From: Castor canadensis
Lineage: Eukaryota > Chordata > Mammalia > Rodentia > Castoridae
Assembly: GCF_047511655.1 (NCBI RefSeq)
Contig: NC_133389.1
Span: 29,673,501 to 29,737,500, forward strand
Direction: 5' to 3'
DNA: 64,000 bases
Of this stretch, positions 22,716 through 34,189 are shown in pieces (the first letter of the stretch is position 1; each line of letters begins with the position of its first letter). The translations under genes and the position numbers were made by a program. The notes below the pieces were generated by a model that was not told the origin of the DNA, made no database searches, and was given only the letters and a program-made list of their open reading frames with translations.

Positions 22716-23160
22716 ATGACAGAGGTGACTCCATTTAGGATGAGAGAGATATATAAACAGATATATAAAAGGGCTGTGAGATATACCAGGTTTCTCACAA
22801 AAATATCAAGCCTCTAATGAAAATAACAAAATGCAGCCACAAGAGTGGGCCCAAGGTCAGGGTGAGCGGACCAGACCTTCTTGGAATGCTCAGTTCAATA
22901 AGGAGAGGGACAGACAATCCCAAATATAGTCGGGCCTAAGCCAGTCAATGCCCTGTGTCATCTCCTAGACTTCAGTCATCATTTGGCTTAGTTCTTTCAC
23001 TAAGCCCCACCCATCAGGATGCTTTTCTTTCTTTTCAATAAACTTTGTGCTTGCTTTACTCTTAACTCCTGATCTGTGGCATGAACTTGCTTTAACTCTT
23101 ATCTGCTTTTCTGGCACCTTCTTTCATGATGGCATCAGGTCATGAACTCAGGAAACAACA
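22716..23160 (+). mobile_element. LTR-like element (ERV1-like layout)
   Basis: Begins about 'tgacagaggtgactccattt', has a TATA-like tatataaaa at 22762-22770 and AATAAA at 23037-23042, followed by a T/C-rich U5-like stretch. No terminal repeat or target duplication confirmed; family assignment is inference from layout. Confidence 0.4.
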
Positions 23161-23929
23161 ATCCAGTCCGTTATCATTATTATAAAGACATCCCAGCCCC
23201 CTTCCACTAAAGGACAGAAGGAGGGCCAAGAGGGCATGAAGACCCAGGATCCTGGAGTCTAGAGACAAGGAAGAGGCTCCCCCCAGGTAGAGGAAGCTGG
23301 AACCCTAACTTACACAATGTCCTGGCATGGCCTGCAATCCCTGCTTCCAGGACAAGAGAATGGCATTCATGTACCCCGCAGGTCTGGGGGCTGTGGGATC
23401 TCCGGTCCCACCCAGGAATGTCCCTGTTAGCAGAGCACAGCACAGCAACTATGCCTGGAGGGGGAAGAAGGGGCAGTTCCTGTAGCAAAGAGGCCCCTAA
23501 AAGGGGAGGGGAGGCTGAACAGTGGGGAGAGCCCCAGGAAAGGGAAGGGAAATCCCCCAAGACCAAGCTCCCTGGTGGAAGAGGGGGTGTCTCTAGCCCC
23601 TTCCTCATCTTTCCCAGTCCCACACCACACCATGGACCAGTCCAGCTCCAGACCCCAGGCTCTTCCACCCAAAGGAGCCTCTTTCCCCACCTGCAGTCAC
23701 TGAGTGGCTGAGAACCCAGGGCTGAGGTTGGAGACTCTACGGGTGGGAGCCTTGATGTCTCCAGGATGGGAGATAACCCAGGGTTTGAAAGACTACCCCC
23801 GCCAAAGAAGCACCTCTGAGAAGACTCCTCCCACACACACAGTGCTGGAGAAGACTTGTACTGGACCTCTTACTGTGGACACTTATTCTGTCAATGATGG
23901 TAAAGTAGCTTAGACAAAACAGCACCGGG

Positions 23930-24135
23930 AGGGGCCTCAGTTTCCTTATCTCTGAAATGGGCTTTCTGTCCTCAGTCATATCTACATCAAAGGCTATTAT
24001 TAGAGTAAGGCTGGATTAGGTGTTATAAGAGATTAAGTAGCAATGTGTAAGTGTTAGAACAACTGGGACCATGTGTCAGTTTTGATTTCCAGAGCCTGTT
24101 ACAGGGTAGATGCTCAAGTATTCATTGAATAAACA
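23930..24135 (+). repeat. MIR fragment
   Basis: 'ggcctcagtttccttatctctgaaatggg' and the tail 'gatgctcaagtattcattgaataaac' match the MIR 3' half. Confidence 0.65.
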
Positions 24136-24224
24136 ATTGATGTACATGTACTTTGCAAATGATTTCCAAAGGGCTTCCAAATTGAAGGACAATGGATATG
24201 CAGGCTCCACTTAGTCAAGAAAGT

Positions 24225-24434
24225 ACCAGGCATGATAGTGCATGTCTATAATCCCAGCTACCAGGAAGTGGAGATGGAATGATTGTGACTCAAAACTTAT
24301 CTGGGGCAAAAATGCAAGACCTTATCTTACACAAACTAAAGCAAGAAGGGCTGGGGCCGTGGCTCTAGTGGTAGTGTGCCTAGCAAGCGTGAGGCCCTGA
24401 GTTTAAAAAAAAAGAAAGAAAGAAAGAAAGAGTC
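24225..24434 (+). mobile_element. Dimeric B1-like + ID-like SINE
   Basis: 'ccaggcatgatagtgcatgt...' then 'agggctggggccgtggctct...gcgtgaggccctgag' and an A/(GAAA)n tail. Confidence 0.88.
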
Positions 24435-24439
24435 CAACA

Positions 24440-26580
24440 GGATCTTTTCCCTGTGATATCAGCTCCACCGCTGGATATTCTTCCATGGGTCAGAAAGACG
24501 TCCTGAGCGGAGCAAAGCTCTATCTACCATTACTTCCTTCCCATTTATTGAGTGCCACTGTGTGCACGGCTCCCTGCTCCCTTCTCCCAGGGCAGAAGCA
24601 GAGGGAGTATGAGATGATGCACTTTGCCCTCCAGGAACTCACTGACTTGGGAAGGCGCAGGTTTGGGGCAAATCAACACCAGACTTGAAGGTAGATAGGG
24701 GAAGAGGAAGCAGGTATGGGCTGAGGCCGGGACAGGGACAGGCAGACCCAGTTAGCAGAAAGGACTTGACAGCCAGGCCTGAGAGTTTGTCACTGTCCTG
24801 GAGAGCTCTGACAGGGGCACCATAATGGGTTACCTATTAGAAAAATCAGCCTGGCAGCAGGTGGGAGAAGTGAGGTGCCCAGGTTGCAAGAGTCCATCAG
24901 GACTTATCTAACCGTAAGCGATCAGAGGTATGAGGTTTGAAACAACTTTTTTATGTGTTGGGGGGCTCTTGCTGCTTAGACGCATGGCTCCAGGAGCCCT
25001 CTAGTCTCTGACTGCAAAGGCAGCAGTCCCTAGCTATCCCATCATTGTCATCCTATCTTCACTCTGGCTTCTAGGACCTTCCAGGTCCTCCCTCCCTTGG
25101 CCTGCTACTCCCTTAATTTCCGGGTGCCCTTCAGGAACCTCTCACTGCCAGACGGGTGGGAGGGGTGGCGAGGACGTATTGTGAGACAAGTCTCTATTAA
25201 GAAGTTAGGCCTGGGTTGGGGGACGATGGAATGGGGTAGGAGATGGGAGCCTGGAGGGTGAAGGGGAGACCTCTGCACTCCTGGTTGAGCTGCAGGGATT
25301 CCTTGTCTGTCTACCAGAGAACAAAGGAAGAAATTTCACCACGGATGGGAGCAGTCTGCACCTGTGACCCAGAGGCAAACAAACAGGGCAAGGGTGAGGT
25401 GGGAGACTTGAACTCTTCTCTTACATGAGGCATATAAGGCCTCTCTCTCACACCTCCCCCTACCCATGCTGAATCTCCCGCTAGAAACACACTGTGTCAC
25501 CTTCCACTGGCGTAGGCACTTGAAAGCAGGCCCCATGCTGAGAGAAGATGGGGGGCCCCCATTCTAGGCCCTGCAATGACTTCTGGACCCAGGCTCTTTT
25601 TAGCAATAAGTAACTCCCAGCTCAAACCACTCCACCTAAAGTCTGATGATCACTTGCTCATCCTTTCACTGTCCCAGGGCCAGACTACTCCGCATCCCCA
25701 GCCTTGTGGCCCTCCCCAGGGGTGCTTGTGCAGCTGCCAGCTTCCCCCTTGAGCCTCTCTGCAACCTGCTTTCTTTGGGTTCCTTCACACCAGGCTTTTG
25801 CTGGATATTCCTGGCAGGTTACCTAACCTCTCAGGGCCTGCATTTCCTCATTCAAAGAATAATACCAATCCAGACTGCTGTGAGAGGCACAGTGCCCAGG
25901 ACCTCCTGGGACTGCGCTGTCCCCTTCCCCCCTTGCCCCCACTTTTCTGCTAGGAGATGGATGCAGACCTGAGTGCCTGACGTGCTGCCTGCAAAACCAC
26001 GTGTTCTCCAGCATCTCTGCTCAGGGTAAAGTCGTGGTGGGGCTTTCCTCATAATGATCTGGATAGGGAGAGGCTGGGAGCAGCGGAGCCCAGAGCCCTT
26101 CACAGAGCTCTGGAACACGCAATGCTACAGGAAGTCCACCTGTCCCTTCAAACACTGCCACCTCCAGAAGACATTTTCATTTTCTTCATGTGATTGTCTT
26201 TAGGGTTTACTTCTGGCTTTTACTTCTGTGCCTATTTCGGATCCTTCAGTTTACTCGTTGTATTCTGGACTCTGAAATCTCATTCTGGGGAGTTAGATCA
26301 AGGTGTGGGGCGATGGGAAGTGGTCCTCATTTCTCTCTCAGATTCCCTGGCTACCTGGGAATAAAGACTTCAGCCTCCTGGCACTCAGATTCTCAGCAAC
26401 TTGGTGTCCACACTGCACCTTCTCTCAAATCCTTTGCCTCCCATAGGAAAAGCATCTGGAAATTCCCAAGGATGAGACTCTGCAGCCGTGAAAACAGAAA
26501 AATACTTCATAGCATGAGCAAGTGTTCATTATAGAGTGAGTGAAAATGGCAGGCTACAGAGCAGTAGGTTTATATGTTCC
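24440..26580. other. Intergenic, no gene seen
   Basis: About 2.1 kb free of recognised SINEs. Open frames up to about 115 codons occur on both strands without recognisable content. No CpG island. Confidence 0.5.
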
Positions 26581-26587
26581 AAGTTTT

Positions 26588-26790
26588 TTTGTTTTGTTTT
26601 GTTTTTTGAGGTACTGGGGTTTGAACTCAGGGCCTACACCTTGAGCCACTCCACCAGTTCTTTTTTTGTGATGGGTTTTTTTCAAGATGGGGTCTTGCCA
26701 ATTATTTGCCTGGGCTGGCTTTGAACCTCGGTTCTGATCTCTGCCTCCTGAGTAGCTAGGATTACAGGCATGAGGCACCTGCGCCTGACC
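26588..26790 (-). mobile_element. Dimeric SINE
   Basis: (TTTTG)n start, short ID-like half ending 'gagccactccaccagttc', B1-like half ending 'ggcatgaggcacctgcgcctg'. Confidence 0.9.
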
Positions 26791-26924
26791 CAAATTTTAT
26801 TTTGAGTGTATGCATATATATATGCAAGCTGTATCTCACTACCATGATGTTCACAGGGTGGAGTGATTATGGAAAAGTTTTAATTTTCTTTGTTGTGCAT
26901 TTTGGCTTCTTAGCTGGTTTTTTT

Positions 26925-27010
26925 TGCTTGTTTTTTGTTTTTTGCGGTATTGGGGTTTGAGCGCTTGCTAGGCAGGCGCTCTACAACTTGAGCCACTCCA
27001 TCAGTCCCAT
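26925..27010 (-). mobile_element. ID-like SINE
   Basis: 'gcggtattggggtttgagcg' to 'gagccactccatcagtccc', with an internal deletion. Confidence 0.85.
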
Positions 27011-27021
27011 TTTGAATTTTT

Positions 27022-27230
27022 TGTTGTTTATTTATTTATTGTGTGGAACTAGGGTTTGAACTCAGGGCCTATACCTTGAGCCACTCTGCCAGTTCTTTTT
27101 TGTGATGGGTTTTTTCCTAGATAGGCTCTCAAGAACTATTTTGCCCAGGCTGGCTTTGAACTGAAATCCTCCTGATCTCTGCCTTCTGCGTAGCTAGGAT
27201 TACAGGCATGAGCCACCAGCACCGAGCTCC
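27022..27230 (-). mobile_element. Dimeric SINE
   Basis: 'ggaactagggtttgaactca' to 'gagccactctgccagttc', then a B1-like half ending 'gagccaccagcaccgagctc'. Confidence 0.9.
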
Positions 27231-28059
27231 CATTTTGACTTTTTAAAACACATTTTCTATAGGTATTTGTTATCAGATTGCATTTTTCCCCAGTATCTAA
27301 AACCTTCATATTACTGTGCTCACATTCCTGTCCATAAAAAATACCAAAGGCTCCTTCTACCCACATAATAAAGTCAGGGAAAGATCTGTTGTGCTGCAGG
27401 GGAGAGATTTTTAACTGTGTAGGCTATAAACCCTGGGGAATCTGATGAACTTTGTAGGAGTCTATAAAAACAAACTGCTCATAGATGCAAAATGTACATG
27501 AGTTAGGTCCCAATGAAATCTGTCTATGAACTTCAGATTAAAAACTTCTGATCCAAGTAAATCTCCTGGTTTTATGGATGAGGAAGCAGGCCAGGAAAGA
27601 GGTGCAAACTTACCACAGGTTGCCACCAGGCTAGTGACATTGACCTCTGACAGTCTGGCTTCCGCCAAACCTTCCTCCCACTACTCACTCCCTGACACAC
27701 ACAAACAATCCTCCACACTTTTCTAGGCTTTTCTCAGCATTGGTCCCCATTCTTCTAATAAATGTCTTGTCTCCTCCTCTCTATTTTCCAAATCCTCTTT
27801 GGTGTCAAGATTGGCCTCAGCTGCAAGTAATGGAACCCCTCTTCTCTCAGTAAGAGTGACTCAAACACCAAGGGGGGATTCTACCTGGGTAAAGTCAATC
27901 TGGAGTTAAGCAACCCAGGGCTAGTATAATGACTCAAATAAGCTATCAGGGACCCAGGCTCCTTCTGCCTTGCTGCTCTGCCATCCTCACTATAGGCAGT
28001 CCGTACCCAAGGTTGTCTCACAGACCAAGATGTTAATCAAGAAACAGAAAGAAGGCTTA

Positions 28060-28298
28060 TGAAGTTTTATTTTTGTTTTTGTTCTTGGTGGGACTGGAGT
28101 TTGAACTCAGGACTTCGCACTTGCAAAGCAGGCACTGTACCCCTCGAGCCAACCTCCAGTCCATTTTGCTCTGGTTATTTTGGAGATGGGATCTCTTGAA
28201 CTATTTGCCCAGGCTGGTCTCAAACCGCCATCCTCCTTATCTCAGCCTCCCAAGTAGCTAGGATTACAGAAATGATCCACCAGCACCTGGCTATGGCT
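28060..28298 (-). mobile_element. Dimeric SINE
   Basis: 'ggtgggactggagtttgaac', 'gagccaacctccagtcc', then a B1-like half through 'gctaggattacagaaatga'. Confidence 0.9.
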
Positions 28299-28967
28299 CT
28301 GTGAGTTTTTAAAGAGACTTCGCAGTTCTAAACACCATCTCTGCTATATCTGGTTGATAGAACCCCAGGCTTATGGCCCCAAATGTGAGGGAGGACAAGA
28401 CATGCAGTTTTCTCAGCCTGGCACTATGCTCAGGGTTCTGTTACTAAGGAAGAAGATGAAAAGCACGTTGAACAGCTGCCCTGCAGTCTCTGCCATGCCA
28501 TCTCTGTTCAAATCTCACTTCATTCATGAAGCCTTGCCTGTCCAATCTCAACTGCTCATGGTCTCAGCTCCCATGCAACCTCTTGGTGTCTCCTCACTGT
28601 GTCTCTGCCTTTTATTTTCTATTTCCCACCTCTAGCTACCATTTAAATATTCTATTGCTATTTAAATGGGTTTTTCCTAGCATATCAAAGTTTGTATAAG
28701 GCAACTAAAGTAGTGCTTTGAGGGAAGTTTATTATATTGAATGCTTTTCTTTTGAAAAAAGAAATCTCAAATTAGTAATTTAAGCTTCCACCTTAATAAA
28801 CTAGAAAAAGAAAAGCAAATTAACCCAAAGAAGCAGAAGACACATATAAAGAACAGAAATCAATAAAAACAGAAAAATAATAGATAAAATCAATGGAATT
28901 AAAAGCTCGTTCTTTGAGAAAAACTGATAAAATTGCTAAGCCATTAGCCAGAAAAAAAAAAAAGACA

Positions 28968-29175
28968 GAAAGGCAGGTACCAGTGGTTCTCACCTGTAAT
29001 CCTAGTACTCAGAAGGCAGAGATCAGGAGGATCATGGTTTGAAGCCAGTCCAGGCAAACAGTTTGTGAGACCCTATCTCGAGAAAACTCATCAAAAAAAG
29101 GATTAGTAGAGTGGCTCAAGGTATAGGCCCTGAGTTCAAACTCCAGCACTGCAAAAAAAAAAAAAAAAAAAAAGA
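28968..29175 (+). mobile_element. Dimeric SINE inside L1
   Basis: 'ggcaggtaccagtggttctc...tgtaatcctagtactcagaa' then 'gtagagtggctcaaggtata...agttcaaactccagcactgc' and A23-type tail. Confidence 0.9.
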
Positions 29176-29212
29176 CGAGAAAGCACTGCAGATTAAAAGG
29201 ATAATAAAGAAA

Positions 29213-29500
29213 TTTAGGTGGATGAGAGCATGGCTCAAGTGATAGAAGGTGACCTAGCAAATGCAAGGCCCTGAATTCAACCCCTAGTACCAAGAGAGAG
29301 AGAAAGGAAGAAAGGGAAAAAGAAAAAAAAGAAAGAGAGAAAGACAGATAGAGAGAAAAAGAAAGGACAAAAGCAAAAAAGAAAGGATGAAAACAAAAAA
29401 GAGGGAGGAAGGAAGGAAGGAAGAAGGGAAGGAGGGGAAAAAGGAAGGGAGGGAAAAAAGGAAGGGAGGGAAAAAAGGAAGGGAGGGAGGGGGGAGAAAC
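29213..29500 (+). mobile_element. ID-like SINE with long (GA/GGAA)n tail
   Basis: 'gatgagagcatggctcaagtg...gccctgaattcaacccctagtacc' followed by about 190 bases of GA, GAAA and GGAA repeat grown from its tail. Confidence 0.88.
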
Positions 29501-30032
29501 TTAGGTGATTTCTTACACAAATCACCAAATTTGCTAAAAAAGAAAAACCAAATAGTCCTGTAAATAAATAATATTTCTGCTATAAATAAACTAATCCATA
29601 GTTTAGTGCCTCCCAATAGAGATAGCACCAGAGTTTCCCATTCTACCAAACACTTAAGGAAGAAATAATATTAATTCTACATAGTGTTTGCCAAAAACAT
29701 GTGAGGAAGGAACACTTTCCAATTCACTTTATAAGGCCAGCATTAGCCTAACGACTAAGTCAAAGATAGTATAAGAAAAGGAAATTTATCCCTCATGAAC
29801 GCAGCTGCAGAAATCCTTAAGAAAATAGTAGCAGATTGAATCCAGAAACGTATAGAATAGATAATACACCAGGATCAAGGGAGGCTGGTCCTAGGTATGC
29901 AAGACAGATTCAACACTTGAAAATCAATGTAATTTGGCATATTGACAGAGTAAAAAGAAAAAGCGTTTGATAAAATTCAACATTAAAAAAAAAAAAAGCC
30001 CTACAGCTGAAAGCATACTTAGTAATGGCTTT

Positions 30033-30132
30033 GTTTTTTATTTATTTATTTTTTGGTGGTACTGGGGCTGAAACTCAGGGCCTCACACTTTCTAGGCAGC
30101 TGCTCCTCCACTTGAGCTGCATTTCTAGCCCC
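30033..30132 (-). mobile_element. ID-like SINE inside L1, target duplication
   Basis: Flanked by aagcatactt at 30011-30020 and 30133-30142. The left copy is separated from the poly(T) by a few diverged bases. Confidence 0.85.
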
Positions 30133-30560
30133 AAGCATACTTCATGATGAAATACTGAATACTTTCCCCCTAAGATCAGTTAATAAGGGAAGGGTGTTCT
30201 CTCTCACCCTCCTATTCCACACTGTAGTGAAATTTCTACGCAATGCCTTAAGACAAGGCAAACAAATAAAAGGCATTTAGACTGGAAAGAAAGAAAACTT
30301 TCTCTAGTCTCAGATAGCATGATTATCTCTGTATAAAAACCCAAAGAATCTACAAAAGGCTCCTAGAACTAAAAAGTAAGTTTAACAATGTTTCAAGATA
30401 CATGATAAAATTATAAAACTCAATTCTATTTCTATATCCAGCTATGAAAAATGTGATTTAATTTACAGTATTACTTAAAATAGCACCAAACAATGAAATC
30501 CTTAAGCATAAACCTACTAGAATATGTGAAGATTTGTCTGCTCAAAAGTATAAAATACTA

Positions 30561-30665
30561 CCAGGTATGGTAGTACATACCTGTAATCCCAGGACTTGGG
30601 AGACAGAGGCAGGAAGTTCACTATGCTAGCCTGGGCAGCATAGTGAGAGCTCATTTAAAAACAAA
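30561..30665 (+). mobile_element. B1-like SINE inside L1, 16-bp target duplication
   Basis: Perfect flanking copies of aaagtataaaatacta at 30545-30560 and 30666-30681. Body 'ccaggtatggtagtacatac...gctagcctgggcagcatagt'. Confidence 0.93.
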
Positions 30666-30811
30666 AAAGTATAAAATACTACTGAAAAAAATCAAAGATA
30701 AATGATAGACACGGCGTGTTCATGGGAAGGAAAACTCAACATTATTAAAACGTCAGTAATCCCCAAATTGATCTCTAAACTCAATAAAATCTCAATTAAT
30801 AACCCAGAAGG

Positions 30812-31010
30812 ATTTTTTTTTACAGTACTGGGATTTGAACTCAGGGTCTACACCTTGCACCACTCCACCAGCCCTTTTTTGTGATGGGTTTTTTTTGAGA
30901 TAGGGTCTCACAGACTATTTGCCTGGTCTGGCTTTGAACCACTATTCTCCTGTTCTCTGCCTCCTTAGTAGCTAGGATTACAGGCATGAGCCACCAGAGC
31001 CCAGCTTAGG
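30812..31010 (-). mobile_element. Dimeric SINE inside L1
   Basis: 'tacagtactgggatttgaac' to 'ccactccaccagccc', then a B1-like half ending 'gagccaccagagcccagct'. The L1 context resumes with 'aggaggattttt', resembling 'agaaggattttt' before it (likely target duplication). Confidence 0.9.
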
Positions 31011-31234
31011 AGGATTTTTTAAATAAACAAATTGACTGTAAAATGTCCATAGAAAGGCAAAGGAATTAGGGTAGCCAAAACAACTTTGAAAAAAGAAGAA
31101 CAAAGTTGGATCTTAAGACTTACTATTAATCTACGGTAATCAGCACAGTGTGGAATTGACAAAAGGGAAGACAAACACATCAACAAGCCTGCATAGAGTA
31201 CACAGAAACAGACCCATGCTAATACATTTATCGA

Positions 31235-31345
31235 TTTTTTTTTTTGAGATATGATCTCACATGTGGTCCAGGGCTGGCCTAGGATTCACAATCCCCCTAC
31301 CCCAGCCTCCCGAGAGCACACATCTGTAATCCCATCGCTACCTGA
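31235..31345 (-). mobile_element. B1-like SINE inside L1
   Basis: 'tttgagatatgatctcacat...ccccagcctcccgagagcac...gtaatccca' in antisense; quite diverged. Confidence 0.75.
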
Positions 31346-31689
31346 CCTTCCTAGTTGATTTTTGACAAGGGTACAAAGGTAATGCCATGGAGAAGGAATA
31401 GTCTTTTCAACAAATTTCTAGAACAAACTAGTGGGAAGGAAAAATGGCACTAGCAGTGTCCTATGAAATTAAGTACTTACTTACCATCTGAGGCAGCAGT
31501 CCCATTCCTAGGTACTATCCAAGAGAAATGAAAATGTATATGCGTACAAAATCTGTACACAAATGCTTAAAACAGCTCTATCCATAATCACTGAAAACTG
31601 GGAGTAACCCAGATATCCTTCAACTGGGGAATGAATAAACAGTATTCCATCATGCATGGGAATACTGTTCAGTAACAGAAAGGACACAA

Positions 31690-31910
31690 GCTGGATGCCA
31701 GGGCTCACGCCTGTAATCCTAGCTACTCAGGAGGCAGACATCAGGAGGACCATGGTTCGAAGCCAGCCCTGGGCAAATAGTTCTCAAGACCCAATTTCAA
31801 ACATACCCAACACAAAACTGGGCTGGTGGAGTGGCTCAAGTGGTGGGGCCCCTACCTAGCAAAGGTGAAGCCTCGAATTCAAACCCAGTACTACAAAAAA
31901 AAAAAAAAAA
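31690..31910 (+). mobile_element. Dimeric SINE inside L1, target duplication
   Basis: Flanked by aaggacacaa at 31680-31689 and 31911-31920. 'gccagggctcacgcctgtaa...' then 'gggctggtggagtggctcaa'. Confidence 0.92.
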
Positions 31911-31992
31911 AAGGACACAACATTTGCTTAACATTTAGGTCACAACATGGAAGAATTGCAAATGCATTTTGTTAACTTAAAAAAGCCAGATC

Positions 31993-32087
31993 CCAGGCTG
32001 GGGATGTAACTCAATGGTAGAGTGCTTTTCTAGATTGCGTACGGCCTTGGGTTGGATCACCAGTACTGCAAAATAAATAAATAAAAA
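31993..32087 (+). mobile_element. Classic ID SINE
   Basis: 'caggctggggatgtaactcaatggtagagtgc' type head and '(AAAT)n' tail. Confidence 0.9.
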
Positions 32088-32089
32088 AT

Positions 32090-32312
32090 AAGGCGGGCAC
32101 TGGTGGCTCGTGCCTATAATCCTAGCTTCTTGGGAGGCTGAGATAGGGAGGATCATAGTTTGAGCCCAGCCTGGGAAAATAGTTTGTGAGACTCTGTCGA
32201 CAAAATAACCATAGCAAAATGGACTGGAGATGTGGCTCAAGCTTGAAGCCATAAGTTCAAATCCCAGTCCCATCAAAAAATAAACAGATAAAAATAAAAA
32301 AAATTTTTAAAA
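32090..32312 (+). mobile_element. Dimeric SINE
   Basis: 'ggcgggcactggtggctcgtg', then 'tggactggagatgtggctca', ending 'aatcccagtcccatc' and an A-rich tail. Confidence 0.9.
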
Positions 32313-32744
32313 GGGAGGTTACAGGCCATCTGAATTCACCATCTCACGCTCCCCATCTTTTTGGCCTTAGCCAGTCCTGCTGACCCAACTTGCCACAGCC
32401 TCCCCTATCCTGGGCCAGGGCCTGGCCAGATGCCTCCCAGCCAGAGTGAATTAGGCTGCCTTCTCCACCACACAGGAGCCATCCCCCAGATCCTCAGTTA
32501 CTTAGACAGCTGCTCCCTCCTCACCGCTGGGGTGAGGGCAGGGATTGGGCTCAGCAAGCATGGGAGACACATGCAGTCCTGGAGCCCTACCTCCCCCGCT
32601 GCACTAGGCTGCAACCCAGGAGGGGACCATGAGGGAGGAGTTGTAACTTCTGCTGGGACTGAGCAATGCAGTCACAGAGAAAGTCTCTGGGAGGGACGGG
32701 GCATGGAGAGCATGGCCTTAAAGCCTTGCTGACCCACCATATTC

Positions 32745-33170
32745 CTTTCCCAGGACTGCCATAGCGAACTACTACCACACACCTGTTGCGTACAACAGCA
32801 GAAGCTTATCCTCTCACAGTTCTGGAAGCTGGAAATCCAAAATCAAGATGTCAATAAGATTGTGCTCCTGTCAAAAGATCCAGGAGAGTGTCCTTCCTCG
32901 TCTCTTACAGCTTCTGGTGGCTCCAGCCATTCCATCCCTCATTGCCACATCACTGCAAACTCTGCCTCAGTGGCCGCATGGCTTCTTGTGTCTCTGGAAG
33001 CTCTGTCTTCTATCTCCATGAAGACACTTACTAGCAGATTCGGGGCCCAATTCAGACTGATCTCGTCTTTAACTTGATCACATCTGTAAAGACCTTTTGT
33101 TCAAATAAATCATATTCCCAGGCCCCAAGGATTATTTTTTGAGGACCCTCATTCATCCTGCTATACCCAC
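32745..33170 (-). mobile_element. MLT1-like MaLR LTR
   Basis: Antisense order typical of MLT1: 'actgccatagcgaactacta', 'ctctcacagttctggaagctgg', 'ccaaaatcaagatgtcaa', 'cttgatcacatctgtaaag', 'aaataaatcatattccca'. Diverged, no coding content. Confidence 0.75.
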
Positions 33171-33765
33171 CAAGTCCCATGGGCACCTCGGAGTCTCTGG
33201 AGAGGCAGGTAACCTTTCCTCTCATTTTACGGAGAAGCCTTGTTTACACCTGTTGCCTCAGTGTCATTAGTACAGTCTATTTGCAATCTCAAAAGTGTTA
33301 AAAACAGCTGATGATGGAGTAGCAGAAGTGTGACAAGTACAGGACGCTTAAAAGAAAGAGACTCTGTCTTCATTATGGGCACCTTCAACCAGCTGAGGCC
33401 CACAGCCACGAGCCACTGGGAACAGCCCTGTGCTGGACCAGAGCTGGAGCTACAGACACAGCTTTAACAAGAGAGACCGCACCCCAGAGCGCAGTGCATA
33501 CTAGTCAGAGCAAGACAGAAGGGAGCTGGTATAGAGTTTGGCTTTGAGTTTGGTGGCTTTGGGTTCAGGGGAAGTGGAAATTTTTTCTCCACCAGGGGCA
33601 GATGTGGAGACGGGCCACTCTAGACTGGGTGGTTCCATGGTCCTGACCTTCCGATGCAAGAACGAAGTGATGCAGCAGCAGTCATTCCTGTCTTGACTTC
33701 CTGTTACCAGGGGGAAGGCGGACTGGGGAGAATGTGTTGTATGTTCCTGTGGTTTCTCTAGAATT
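33171..33765. other. Intergenic, no gene seen
   Basis: Unique-looking. Minus-strand open frames (33227-33409, 33501-33821) lack recognisable content. Confidence 0.45.
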
Positions 33766-33842
33766 CTTTTTTGAAGTACTGGGGATTGAGTCTCATGCCT
33801 GATAGGCAAATTCTGTACCACTAGAGCTATGCCCTAGTCTTT
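33766..33842 (-). mobile_element. Classic ID SINE fragment
   Basis: 'tactggggattgagtctcat...ccactagagctatgccctagtc'. Confidence 0.8.
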
Positions 33843-33844
33843 TT

Positions 33845-34065
33845 GCTTTTTTTTTTTTTTGGTGGTGGTACTGGGGTTTGAACTCAGAACTTCATGCTAG
33901 GCAGGTGCTGTACCGCTTGAGCCACTCTACTAGCCCTGTTTTGTGCTGGATATTTTCAAGATGGGGTCTTGTGAACTATTTGCCCAGGCTGGCTTTGAAC
34001 TGCAATCCTCTTGCTCTCTGCCTCCTGAGTAGCTAGGATTACAGGCCTGAGCCACTTGACCCTGG
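33845..34065 (-). mobile_element. Dimeric SINE
   Basis: Poly(T), 'ggtactggggtttgaactca', 'gagccactctactagccc', then a B1-like half ending 'gcctgagccacttgaccctgg'. Confidence 0.92.
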
Positions 34066-34077
34066 GTCCTTTTGCTT

Positions 34078-34182
34078 TTAGTCTATTTTTCAGATAAGGT
34101 CTGGGCCGGCTTTGGACTATGATGTTCCTATTGCACCTTTCAAGTAGCTAGGATTGCAGAAATGCACCACTGCTCCCAACTT
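34078..34182 (-). mobile_element. B1-like SINE, diverged
   Basis: 'cagataaggtctgggccggc...agtagctaggattgcagaaa...ccactgctcccaac'. Confidence 0.7.
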
Positions 34183-34189
34183 CCCTAGA

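Larger units (their letters stand above)
28765..31995 (+). mobile_element. Ancient L1 ORF2 and 3' end, fragmented by SINEs
   Basis: Degenerate L1 ORF2 is read on the plus strand in order: a reverse-transcriptase-proximal part at 28765-28965 ('gctcgttctttgagaaaaac'), RT at 29510-30010 ('ctcatgaacgcagctgcaga'), and further pieces at 30143-30545, 30682-30810 and 31015-31230. The C-terminal region is at 31350-31680 and a short tail at 31920-31992. Frames are broken many times, so it is a dead copy. At least six SINEs interrupt it, showing it is the oldest layer here. Exact subfamily not assigned. Confidence 0.8.
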
